Part shown: in pieces, positions 53,919-62,799 of the stretch
Numbering within the stretch: position 1 is the stretch's first letter
Layout of the letters: every line of letters starts with the position of its first letter
Assembly (NCBI GenBank): GCA_009773375.1
Contig: WRPH01000001.1
Location: forward strand, 62,001-126,000
Reading direction: 5' to 3'
DNA length: 64,000 bases
From: Paracoccaceae bacterium
GTDB taxonomy: Bacteria > Pseudomonadota > Alphaproteobacteria > Rhodobacterales > Rhodobacteraceae
The notes under the pieces: generated by a model
The model's input: only the letters and a program-made list of their open reading frames with translations
The model's database searches: none
What the model was told of the DNA's origin: nothing
Program-made: the position numbers and the translations under genes

Positions 53919-54569
53919 ATGACCCAGGATCCCAGCGAAGGCCGCGTTGCCCGCCGTCAGCGCCGCAACCGTGAAGCGCTGATCACTGCCGCCCGCGTCA
54001 TCATGAGCGAGAAGGGTGTGGACGGTGCCACCATGCTGGAAATCGCCGAAGCCGCCGATGTGGGCGCGGGCACCGTCTACAACTATTTCAAATCCAAAGA
54101 CGACCTCGCCATCGCCGTGCTGGAGGAGATGATGCACGACCTTGCGCTGCGGATCGAGGCCGTCACCAACACCTTCGAAGACCCGGCGCAGGTCTACGCC
54201 TTCGGCATCCGCAAGGTGCTGGAAGCCGCCACGCAGGATGTGCGCTGGAAACAACTGCTGAACCGCTCCGAAGTGATCGCCGACGCCACTTTCCGTCGCA
54301 TGGGCCCCTACGCCATCCGCGACATGCAAAAAGCCACCGCCGCCGGGCGCTTCCATGTCCGTGATGCCGCACTGGTGTGGAAACTCGCCACCCACGCCAT
54401 CGTCGGCGTCAGCCTTGCCATCACCACCGGCCAACTGCCCGAGGCCGCGATTGACGAAACCGTGGTCAGCCTGCTGTGCATGACCGGTATCGGCGACACC
54501 ACCGCCCGCGAAATCGCCACCCGCCCCAGCCCCACGCTTGCCCCCGAGCCAGGCAAACCCGCAGCCTGA
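53919..54569 (+). CDS. TetR/AcrR family transcriptional regulator
   Basis: RRQRRNREALITAARVIMSEKGVDGATMLEIAEAADVGAGTVYNYFKSKDDLAIAV. Confidence 0.93.
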   Translation: MTQDPSEGRVARRQRRNREALITAARVIMSEKGVDGATMLEIAEAADVGAGTVYNYFKSKDDLAIAVLEEMMHDLALRIEAVTNTFEDPAQVYAFGIRKVLEAATQDVRWKQLLNRSEVIADATFRRMGPYAIRDMQKATAAGRFHVRDAALVWKLATHAIVGVSLAITTGQLPEAAIDETVVSLLCMTGIGDTTAREIATRPSPTLAPEPGKPAA

Positions 54570-54574
54570 CCCGG

Positions 54575-55843
54575 TCAGCCGTTCTCGCGCAAAACCCCGC
54601 CCGCCAGATACAGTGAGCCGCAGATCAGCACCCGTGCCTGCGGGCTGACCGCTGCAATCGCCGCCAAAGCCTGCGCCACCGAAGCGGCCGTCACCGCATC
54701 GATGCCGACACTGGCCGCCGCATCGCGGGTCACCTCGGCGGGCAGCGTGTTCCTCTCACCGGGGATCGACACCGCATGCAGCCGCGTCACATGCGGTGCC
54801 AGCGGCTCCATATAACCGCGCACATCCTTGGTGTTCAGCATGCCGCAGATCAGGTGCGTCTCGCGCACCGGCATCCGCGCCAAGGTCGCCGCAACCGCAG
54901 CCCCCCCCGCCGGGTTATGCCCGCCATCCAGCCACAGCTCCACCCCCGGCGCGCTTTCCACCAGTGGCCCGACCCGCAACCGCTGCATCCGCGCGGGCCA
55001 AACCGCCTGCGTCACCGCCGCCTCGCACGCGGCCTGATCCTTGCCCAGCGCCCGCAACGCCGCAATCGCAGCCCCGGCGTTCTGTATCTGGAACGGCCCC
55101 GGCAGGTTCGGCAACGGCAGATCCAGCAACCCGTTCTCATCCTGATAGATCAGCCGCCCACGCTCTTCCCAGGCGCTCCACTGCTGACCATAGGCCAACA
55201 CCGGGCAGCCCAGCCGCGCCGCCCGCGCCTCGATCACCTCAAGCCCGACAGGTTCTTGCGGGCCAATCACACAAGGCACACCGCGCTTCAAAATCCCGGC
55301 CTTTTCGGCAGCAATCTCGGCCAAAGTCTCACCCAGATATTGCTGATGATCGATCGACACCGGCGTGATCACCGTCAGCACGGGCTTCTCGACCACATTG
55401 GTCGCATCCAGCCGTCCGCCCAAACCAACCTCAAGCAACGTGTAATCCGCCTTCGCGCGGCTAAACGCCAGAAACGCCGCACAAGTGGTAATCTCGAAAA
55501 ACGTGATCTCCTCCGGCCCATTCGCCAGCACACATTCATCCAGCAACGCCGTCAGCGCCGGTTCCGAAATCAGCTCGCCCGCCAAACGAATCCGCTCATG
55601 AAACCGCGCCAGATGCGGCGAGGTATAGGCATGCACCCGCGACCCGCCCGCCTCCAGCCCCGCCCGGATCATCGCCTGCGTGCTGCCCTTGCCATTGGTC
55701 CCGGCGATATGGATCACCGGCGGCAAAGACCGCTCCGGGTGGCCCAAGGCCGCCAGCAGGCGCTCAACCCGGTCCATCACCAGATCGATCACCTTTGGAT
55801 GCAGCGTCATCATCCGATCCAGAACGGCGTCAGACCCGCTCAT
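54575..55843 (-). CDS. folC: bifunctional folylpolyglutamate/dihydrofolate synthase
   Basis: VIHIAGTNGKGSTQAMIRAGLEAGGSRVHAYTSPHLARFHERI. Confidence 0.95.
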   Translation of the reverse strand: MSGSDAVLDRMMTLHPKVIDLVMDRVERLLAALGHPERSLPPVIHIAGTNGKGSTQAMIRAGLEAGGSRVHAYTSPHLARFHERIRLAGELISEPALTALLDECVLANGPEEITFFEITTCAAFLAFSRAKADYTLLEVGLGGRLDATNVVEKPVLTVITPVSIDHQQYLGETLAEIAAEKAGILKRGVPCVIGPQEPVGLEVIEARAARLGCPVLAYGQQWSAWEERGRLIYQDENGLLDLPLPNLPGPFQIQNAGAAIAALRALGKDQAACEAAVTQAVWPARMQRLRVGPLVESAPGVELWLDGGHNPAGGAAVAATLARMPVRETHLICGMLNTKDVRGYMEPLAPHVTRLHAVSIPGERNTLPAEVTRDAAASVGIDAVTAASVAQALAAIAAVSPQARVLICGSLYLAGGVLRENG

Positions 55844-56745
55844 GCCTTCGCCTCAAGGATCTCCCCCGGCGGCGGCAAATCGCCCATGATCGCCGGCGAT
55901 TGGTTCATCAGCATGCGCAGAATCGTCACCAGTTCCATCCGCAGGTTCTTGCGATGTGTCACCCGGTCCAACATGCCGTGATCCAGCAGATATTCGGCAC
56001 GCTGGAAACCTTCCGGCAGCTTTTCCCGAATGGTCTGCTCAATCACCCGCGGCCCGGCAAAACAGATCAGCGCGTTCGGCTCGGCAATCTGCACATCGCC
56101 CAGCATGGCGTAAGACGCCGTCACGCCGCCGGTCGTCGGATGCGTCAGCACCACCACATAGGGTAGCCCCGCCTCTTTCAGCATCTGCACCGCCACCGTG
56201 GTGCGCGGCATCTGCATCAGCGACAGAATACCTTCCTGCATGCGCGCGCCCCCGGCGGCGGAAAACAGCACCAGCGGCTTTTTGGTCTTCACCGCACGTT
56301 CAGCCGCCGCGATCAGCGCATTGCCGACATACATGCCCATAGAGCCAGCCATAAAGCTGAAATCCTGCGCCACGGCGATGATCGGGGTGCGGCCAACCTC
56401 GCCTTCCGCCACCAGCATCGCCTCACGCTCGCCAGTCGATTTCTGCGCGGCTTTCAGCCGTTCTGGGTATTTCTTCTGATCGCGGAAATGCAACGGGTCC
56501 ACCACCGGATCGGGCACCTTCACCTCGACGAAAACGCCGGTGTCAAACAGCCCGGTAAAGCGATCACGCGGGCTGATCGCCATGTGATGATCGCAAGAGG
56601 TGCAAACATTCAGGTTCGCCGCCAATTCGCGGTGAAACAGCATCGTGCCGCATTCCGGGCATTTCGTCCAAAGATTCTCCGGCACCTCGCGGCGCGAGAA
56701 CAGCGAATTGATCTTCGGGCGGACGTAGTTCGAAATCCAGTTCAT
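55840..56745 (-). CDS. accD: acetyl-CoA carboxylase carboxyltransferase subunit beta
   Basis: ENLWTKCPECGTMLFHRELAANLNVCTSCDHHMAISPRDRF. Confidence 0.97.
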   Translation of the reverse strand: MNWISNYVRPKINSLFSRREVPENLWTKCPECGTMLFHRELAANLNVCTSCDHHMAISPRDRFTGLFDTGVFVEVKVPDPVVDPLHFRDQKKYPERLKAAQKSTGEREAMLVAEGEVGRTPIIAVAQDFSFMAGSMGMYVGNALIAAAERAVKTKKPLVLFSAAGGARMQEGILSLMQMPRTTVAVQMLKEAGLPYVVVLTHPTTGGVTASYAMLGDVQIAEPNALICFAGPRVIEQTIREKLPEGFQRAEYLLDHGMLDRVTHRKNLRMELVTILRMLMNQSPAIMGDLPPPGEILEAKA

Positions 56746-56926
56746 GCGCGTGCTGGCCTATGGTCGCTGCGGTTGGCGTTCAGATAAGCCGAAGGGCCGG
56801 AAATTGCAATCACAGCCAACGGCCATCGGCCATGCCCAGCCACGCGCGCGCTTCATCTTGGCAAAAATACTCCCCGCGGAGCGTCGATCTGCACCACAGG
56901 TGCCCAAGCGCGCAGGATCAACACGC

Positions 56927-57088
56927 AGGTAGGGTGCGTGCTTGCACGCACCGCTGGCCAGCCCAACAAAGGTGCGTGAGATCACGCACCCTACCTCTTT
57001 CGAATGGCCGAAAAAGTTAACAAACTCCTACCACGGCAGCGCAAGCCCTTGATTTCCCATCAACAGACCACCTGTCCACACGCGGACA
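56927..57088 (-). repeat. composite intergenic element copy C
   Basis: 57073-57088 TGTCCACACGCGGACA, 51 nt, GTTAAC 57016-57021, then double hairpin 56927-56996 with 14-bp perfect outer arms. Confidence 0.75.
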
Positions 57089-57094
57089 CGCCGT

Positions 57095-58366
57095 TCAAGC
57101 CCGCAACTTCCCCGCCCCAAATCCCCGGATCACCGCCTGCACAATCTGCCCCTCAGGCTGATCCGCGCCGAACAAGACCTCGGTAAATTGCCCGGTCCGC
57201 CCCATCCGGGGCCCTTCCATCAGCACACGATGCTCCACCCCGACCTGCGCTGCCAGATGCCGCGCCAGCGCCGCATCGCCCGCCGCACGCAACCGTGCTG
57301 CCCGGTCCTTGATCAGCGGTCCCTTCACCTGCGGCATCCGCGCCGCTGGCGTGCCCTTGCGGGGGCTGAACGGAAACACATGCAGGAAGGTCAGCCCACA
57401 CTCCTCAACCAGTTTCAACGATTGCTGGAACATCTCTTCCGTCTCGGTCGGAAACCCCGCGATGATATCCGCCCCGAACACCATATCGGGGCGCAGCCTG
57501 ACCGCCTCCTCACAGAACCGGATCGCATCATCGCGCAGATGCCGCCGCTTCATCCGTTTCAGGATCAGATCATCCCCTGCCTGCAAGCTCAGATGCAGGT
57601 GTGGCATCAGCCGGGGCTCGGTGGCAATCGCCCCCATCAGCGCCTCATCGGCTTCAATCGAGTCGATCGAGGAAATCCGCAGCCGTGCCAAATCCGGCAC
57701 CAACCGCAAAATCCGCATCACCAGATCCCCCAGACGCGGCTGGGCGGGCAGGTCGGCGCCCCACGAGGTCAGGTCCACCCCGGTCAGCACCACCTCGTTG
57801 AAGCCCTTGTCCACCAGCCGCTTGATCTGCTCGACCACCACCCCCGCCGGAACGCTGCGAGAATTCCCCCGCCCATAGGGAATGATACAAAACGTGCAGC
57901 GGTGATCGCAGCCGTTCTGCACCTGCACATAGGCGCGGTGGCGGCCAAAGCCGTCGATCAGATGCCCGGCGGTTTCCTTGACCGACATGATATCATCAAC
58001 CTGCACCCGCTCGGTCACGCCAATCAGATCCGGCGCGCGCAAGGAATGCCACGTCTCGGCCTGCATCTTTTCGGTGTTGCCGATCACTTTGGTCACCTCA
58101 GCCATCCCGGCGAAGGTTTCCGGTTCGGTCTGCGCCGCGCAGCCGGTGACAATGATCGCAGCCCCCGGATTTTCCCGCGCCAGACGGCGGATTTCCTGTT
58201 TCGCCTTGCGCACCGCCTCAGCAGTGACGGCGCAGGTATTGACCACCACCGCACCTTCAACCCCGGCAGCGGCGGCGAGTTCTTTCATCGCTTCGGTTTC
58301 ATAGGCGTTCAGACGACACCCCAAGGTCGCAAAGATCGGCGCGGTCATAAAGATCGGCGCGGTCAT
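57095..58366 (-). CDS. mtaB: tRNA ms2t6A37 methylthiotransferase
   Basis: [44 protein letters not shown] radical SAM cluster; start 58366 or 58348. Confidence 0.93.
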   Translation of the reverse strand: MTAPIFMTAPIFATLGCRLNAYETEAMKELAAAAGVEGAVVVNTCAVTAEAVRKAKQEIRRLARENPGAAIIVTGCAAQTEPETFAGMAEVTKVIGNTEKMQAETWHSLRAPDLIGVTERVQVDDIMSVKETAGHLIDGFGRHRAYVQVQNGCDHRCTFCIIPYGRGNSRSVPAGVVVEQIKRLVDKGFNEVVLTGVDLTSWGADLPAQPRLGDLVMRILRLVPDLARLRISSIDSIEADEALMGAIATEPRLMPHLHLSLQAGDDLILKRMKRRHLRDDAIRFCEEAVRLRPDMVFGADIIAGFPTETEEMFQQSLKLVEECGLTFLHVFPFSPRKGTPAARMPQVKGPLIKDRAARLRAAGDAALARHLAAQVGVEHRVLMEGPRMGRTGQFTEVLFGADQPEGQIVQAVIRGFGAGKLRA

Positions 58367-59199
58367 AGCGCGGCCAGAAATGCGGGCGTCAGCACACCAT
58401 CGAACACATGCGCCACCGGGCCGGTCAGCCAGACACCATCGTCGCGCCAATCGACCTGAAGCACGCCGCCATCCACATCAACGGTCACCGAACGGCCAGT
58501 CAACCCGCGCAGATGCGCCGCCACCACCGTCGCACAGGTGCCGGAGCCACAGGCGAGGGTGACCCCCGCCCCGCGTTCCCACACCCGCATCCGCAGATGA
58601 TCTGATCCGACCAATGAGGCAAACTCGACGTTGGTGCGCTGCGGATACAGCGGGTCATGTTCCAACGCCGGCCCCAGCGCTGCGACATCCACCGCTTCGG
58701 CATCCGGCACGAAGAAGATGCAATGCGGGTTGCCCATACCCACCGCCGCCGGATCGCCCGCCAGCGGCAGATGCAGGGTATCAACGGCGCGGGCCAACGG
58801 CACCTCGGCCCAGTCGCGCTGCGGATGACCCATGTTGACCGACACCCGGCCATCGGCCAGCCGCACCGCCTGCAACTGGCCGCGTTCGGTCACCAGCGAT
58901 ACCGCATCGCGGCCCAGTTCCTGCATGATGAAATCACAGACACAGCGGGTGGCGTTACCGCAGGCTCCGGCGCGGCTGCCATCGCTGTTCCAGAAATCCA
59001 AAGCGAAATCCGCCACATCCGAATCGCGAATCTCTGCCAGTTGATCAAAGCCGACACCACGATTGCGGTCGCCCAATGCCCGCGCCATCGCCGCCGTCAC
59101 CACCGCAGCCCGCCCGCGCGAGTCGATGATGACAAAATCATTTCCGGCGCCATGCATCTTCATGAAGCCAACGTTGCTTGGGTTCTGTGCGTTTTCCAT
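58363..59199 (-). CDS. dapF: diaminopimelate epimerase
   Basis: [55 protein letters not shown]. Confidence 0.96.
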   Translation of the reverse strand: MENAQNPSNVGFMKMHGAGNDFVIIDSRGRAAVVTAAMARALGDRNRGVGFDQLAEIRDSDVADFALDFWNSDGSRAGACGNATRCVCDFIMQELGRDAVSLVTERGQLQAVRLADGRVSVNMGHPQRDWAEVPLARAVDTLHLPLAGDPAAVGMGNPHCIFFVPDAEAVDVAALGPALEHDPLYPQRTNVEFASLVGSDHLRMRVWERGAGVTLACGSGTCATVVAAHLRGLTGRSVTVDVDGGVLQVDWRDDGVWLTGPVAHVFDGVLTPAFLAAL

Positions 59200-59295
59200 G
59201 CCGCGCATATACGCCGCGCCGCAGCTTTTTGCCAGTGCCCCGCGTTTTGCCCCTTGACCCTTTCTGCACAGCCCCCTAATCAGCGCCTCAGTCGT

Positions 59296-59371
59296 GGGCC
59301 GGTAGCTCAGTTGGTAGAGCAGCTGACTTTTAATCAGCGGGTCACAGGTTCGAATCCTGTCCGGCTCACCA
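59296..59371 (+). tRNA. tRNA-Lys (anticodon TTT)
   Basis: GGGCCGG/CCGGCTC acceptor, GCTGA-CTTTTAA-TCAGC anticodon arm, GGTTCGAATCC, CCA. Confidence 0.95.
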
Positions 59372-59379
59372 TGACACTC

Positions 59380-59409
59380 AAGGGCCTAACCGGAAACGGT
59401 TGGGCCCTT
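59380..59409 (+). terminator. tRNA-Lys terminator hairpin
   Basis: AAGGGCCTAACCG-GAAA-CGGTTGGGCCCTT, 13-bp stem with GNRA loop. Confidence 0.7.
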
Positions 59410-59524
59410 TGGGTTTTCCGGGCTTGGAGCGGCATGAGTTTCAGTTGAATCGCAATTCGCTGCCTCTCACCAAGGCTCGAACTTGAATTCCGATCTCCTT
59501 GGCTCCATGAAAACTCATCCCGCT

Positions 59525-59920
59525 TTAGTCCTTGGATTTGCCGCCCAGCAGGAAGCCCAGCAGGGCCACGCCGATCAGCGGGGCCCAAACCTCGGCGGTG
59601 CTGCGGTTGGCTTTGAATTCCGACAACAAATCTTGCAGGGCGGGCGAGTTGAACAGGCTGGGCGCGCGGGTCTTGCTGCGCGCGATCAGCAGCAGAATCC
59701 CGGCGATCAGAAACGCAGCGCCGCCGATGATCAGCGCGGCGGAAATCGGGTCCAGCACCTTTGCAAGCCAGATCCACAGCGCGGCCGCAAAGGCGGTGAT
59801 CCCGATCAGCATGAACAGCAAGGCGACTGCGAACAGGCCAGAGACGGCAGCGATCCGTCCGGTGGCCTGCGCCGCCGACAGCTTGGCAAGCGCCATGGCA
59901 AGGCGCAGGGCGGTCAGCAT
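59525..59920 (-). CDS. phage-holin-III-like small membrane protein (DUF1469-like)
   Basis: Two TM stretches, AVALLFMLIGITAFAAALWIWLAKVLDPISAALIIGGAAFLIAGILLLIARSKT. Confidence 0.6.
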   Translation of the reverse strand: MLTALRLAMALAKLSAAQATGRIAAVSGLFAVALLFMLIGITAFAAALWIWLAKVLDPISAALIIGGAAFLIAGILLLIARSKTRAPSLFNSPALQDLLSEFKANRSTAEVWAPLIGVALLGFLLGGKSKD

Positions 59921-59922
59921 CG

Positions 59923-60237
59923 CTATCTCCGCCCGAACAGCAGGCCCAGCAGCAGCCCCAGCCCGCCCGCCATCGCCAGCGCGTGAATGGGCTTGCGGCG
60001 GGCATATTCGGTAACATCTGCCAGCGCCACTTCGGCGCTATGGCTGGCGTCGGCAAGGTGCGCTTCGCCATTCGCCCGCAGCGCCTCGGCTTTTTCAGCC
60101 AGCGTCGCGCGCAAAGTTTCGCCGCTTGTCTGGCCCAGATGCCCCAGACTTTCCGCGATGCGTGAAATATCGGCCCTCAGGGCGGTGATCTGCTCTTCCA
60201 GACGGGCGAGGTCCTGGTCGATCTCGGCTTTGGTCAT
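59923..60237 (-). CDS. DUF883/ElaB-YqjD-like membrane protein
   Basis: Helical N-term plus C-term YARRKPIHALAMAGGLGLLLGLLFGRR. Confidence 0.7.
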   Translation of the reverse strand: MTKAEIDQDLARLEEQITALRADISRIAESLGHLGQTSGETLRATLAEKAEALRANGEAHLADASHSAEVALADVTEYARRKPIHALAMAGGLGLLLGLLFGRR

Positions 60238-60249
60238 TGCAGTATTCCT

Positions 60250-62190
60250 TTATCCGGTGACAGGTTTATCAGCGGCAGCGTGGGTCCGCGCCCGCGATCT
60301 GGCGCGCGGTTTTGGTTTCGGGGCAGCAGGCACCGGCTTGGCGGGGCTGCGCAGCCATGCAGCCTCCATCGCGGCATCCAGCGTGGTGGCAACGAAATCT
60401 GCGCCAAGCTCTTCGGCCTCGGCCAGCTTTTCGACGGCCACCGGGGCCACTTTGCGCATCTCGTCCGTGCCCGTCGCAAGGTGGGTCGGCATCTCAAGGA
60501 TCACCACCCCCACCCGCAGCCTGGGATCAGCACGCTTGATCCGACGCACATGCAACAGTGAGGCACGCGTGGGGCGTGGGTCAACAAAGCACAGCAACAG
60601 GCAATCGGCTTCGGCGGTTTGCAGCGCGGCAAGTCGCTGCGGCGAAAGATCAAAGTGCGGGTTGGCACGGGCGGTGGCCCCCTCGATCTGCATCGCTTGC
60701 GCCAGCACTGCGGCGGCCACATCGTCCATCGCGCTGCGGCCACCCACCACAGCAAGACGGAGCCCTGCACCGGGCAGGATTTCATCGTCAGCGGTTTCCG
60801 GGGGGGCGGCAATTTCCGCCTCGACCTCGGCGGCAAGGTCTTGCACCACCGTCATCGCCACGCCTGCCAGCCGCGCCTCTTGATCGGCGGTCATCACGCC
60901 GCGGTCACGGTCATCCTGCGCCAGCAGCAGTGCCGGGATCAGGGTGGATTGGTAGTAATCAACGATCCCGACTTCCTCCAACGCCTCCTCTGCGCCAAAG
61001 GTCGCCTCCATCGCATCGCCCGCCAGCAGCCGTTGATACAGCTTGGCATGCGGGGCCAGCACGGGTTCATCGCCAAACAGAATGTCAAACAGCGCAAACT
61101 GCGGGACGTGACGGCCAAGCACCACAAGGCAGACGGTCAGCGGGGTGGACAACACCAGCCCCAACGGCCCCCACAGGAAGGTCCAGAAAATCGCCGCCAC
61201 GATGATCGCCAGCGGGCTGACCCCGGTGCGCGAGCCGTAAAGCCAAGGCTCGACCGCGTTGGATGTGATGAATTCCACCGTCACGAACAGCGCCGCCGTC
61301 CACAGCACCGCCGACCAGTCGGGCGACACCGCGAAGGCCAGAAACAGCGGGAAAGCCGCTGCCAGCACCGACCCGATATAGGGCACAAAGCGCAGCACCA
61401 GCGTCAGCATCCCCCACAGCGCGGCGTTCGGCACCCCGATCAGCCACAGCCCGAACCCGATCGGCAGGGCGTAGATGACGTTGACCAGCAGCTGCACCAG
61501 CAGGTAATTCGCCACCCGACCGCCAGCTTCCTCCAGCACCTGCGTCGTGCGGTGCAGATCGTTTGACCCAACCAGCCGAATGAAGCGGTCGCGGAGGCGT
61601 TCCCGCTCCATCAGCATGAAGATCACCACAACAACCACCAGACCCACGGTGGCAATCGGGCTGATCAGCGGAAACACCAGATTCTGCAACAATTGAACCG
61701 CATTGCTTGGCTCGATCACCTGCACCGGCATCGGCGGCACAGGGGCTGCACCCTCCACCGGCAGCGCCTGCCCGATCTGCGCGTTGATCGCGGCGATCAT
61801 GTCTGACAGCCGGGCAACGATACCGTTCTCGCCGCCGGTCTGCTTCAGGCCCTCGACCTTGGCCAGGATATTCGCCTGAAACGTTGGCAGGTTTTGCGCC
61901 AGCTGACCCAACTGACCTACCACCAGCAGCGAAAACAGCGCCATGGTGGTGAAGGCGGTCGTCACCACTGCCAGCACCGTCCACAGCAACGGCAAGCCCC
62001 TATGGCGCAGCGCTGTGACCAGCGGCGACAAGGCAAAGGTCACCAGCATGGCGATGGCAAGCGGCACGAACACGTCTTGCGCGACGTAAAGCACCGTCGC
62101 AACACCAACCACCGTGGCCAGTTGCGCCAAGGTGATCTGCCCCGGCTGCAAAACCTGATTTTGTTGTGAACCCTGACCGGCTCCAGACAT
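60250..62190 (-). CDS. AI-2E family transporter with long C-terminal cytosolic extension
   Basis: Repeated TM, VPNAALWGMLTLVLRFVPYIGSVLAAAFP, WGPLGLVLSTPLTVCLVVLGRH; ~270 aa C-term extension. Confidence 0.85.
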   Translation of the reverse strand: MSGAGQGSQQNQVLQPGQITLAQLATVVGVATVLYVAQDVFVPLAIAMLVTFALSPLVTALRHRGLPLLWTVLAVVTTAFTTMALFSLLVVGQLGQLAQNLPTFQANILAKVEGLKQTGGENGIVARLSDMIAAINAQIGQALPVEGAAPVPPMPVQVIEPSNAVQLLQNLVFPLISPIATVGLVVVVVIFMLMERERLRDRFIRLVGSNDLHRTTQVLEEAGGRVANYLLVQLLVNVIYALPIGFGLWLIGVPNAALWGMLTLVLRFVPYIGSVLAAAFPLFLAFAVSPDWSAVLWTAALFVTVEFITSNAVEPWLYGSRTGVSPLAIIVAAIFWTFLWGPLGLVLSTPLTVCLVVLGRHVPQFALFDILFGDEPVLAPHAKLYQRLLAGDAMEATFGAEEALEEVGIVDYYQSTLIPALLLAQDDRDRGVMTADQEARLAGVAMTVVQDLAAEVEAEIAAPPETADDEILPGAGLRLAVVGGRSAMDDVAAAVLAQAMQIEGATARANPHFDLSPQRLAALQTAEADCLLLCFVDPRPTRASLLHVRRIKRADPRLRVGVVILEMPTHLATGTDEMRKVAPVAVEKLAEAEELGADFVATTLDAAMEAAWLRSPAKPVPAAPKPKPRARSRARTHAAADKPVTG

Positions 62191-62283
62191 GCGCACCCCC
62201 ACGGGCCGGACCTAACCAGCCCGGCCAAGGTGGCGGCTGCGGCTGCGAAGTCAAGCGGCATCGCGCGGTGCGGTGGCGTCGGC

Positions 62284-62297
62284 TTGATCCAGATCAA
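62284..62297. promoter_or_regulatory. FNR/FnrL-type site
   Basis: TTGAT-CCAG-ATCAA exact match, in the AI-2E/MarR divergent intergenic region. Confidence 0.65.
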
Positions 62298-62343
62298 CTT
62301 GTTTCAATTGCAACCACATATACTGCCCCGGAGGGAGTCCGCG

Positions 62344-62793
62344 ATGCGTCTGGATGATTTTCTGCCTTACCGGCTGGCTGTGGCCGCTGATGCCGTCAGC
62401 CATGCGCTGTCGGCGGTTTACCGCGATACTTATGGCCTGAGCCGTGAAGAATGGCGCATTCTGGCGGCGCTGGATGGCACTGGCCTGCTGTCCTCGGTGG
62501 AAATCGCCCGCCGCACCACGCTGGACAAGGTGCAGGTCTGCCGCGCCGCCCAGCGGCTGGAGGAAAAGGCGCTGGTGCAGCGCGATCTGGATGATGAAGA
62601 CCGCCGTTTGCGGCTGTTTCAATTGACAAAGGCCGGAGAAGCCTTGTTCGCGCAGGCGTTTCCGGTGGTAAAAGCCCGGTCCGATGACTTGCTGGCGGTG
62701 CTGACCGCAGAGGAACGCGCCGTGCTGGATCGGGCGCTGCTGGCGTTGCAGGCTTCGGCAGGTCTGCCCCCCGCCGAAGCCGATGGCTGTTAG
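62344..62793 (+). CDS. MarR family transcriptional regulator
   Basis: YGLSREEWRILAALDGTGLLSSVEIARRTTLDKVQVCRAAQRLEEKALVQRDLDDEDRRLRLFQLTKAGEALF. Confidence 0.93.
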   Translation: MRLDDFLPYRLAVAADAVSHALSAVYRDTYGLSREEWRILAALDGTGLLSSVEIARRTTLDKVQVCRAAQRLEEKALVQRDLDDEDRRLRLFQLTKAGEALFAQAFPVVKARSDDLLAVLTAEERAVLDRALLALQASAGLPPAEADGC

Positions 62794-62799
62794 GCGTGC

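Noticed and set aside
53642-53974. Plus-strand ORF of 110 aa before tetR
   Set aside because: AT-rich intergenic start running out of frame into tetR; no domain or coding bias.
59525-59920. Holin-like gene as a prophage remnant
   Set aside because: No other phage genes nearby; fits a chromosomal DUF1469/YqjD-type membrane protein pair.
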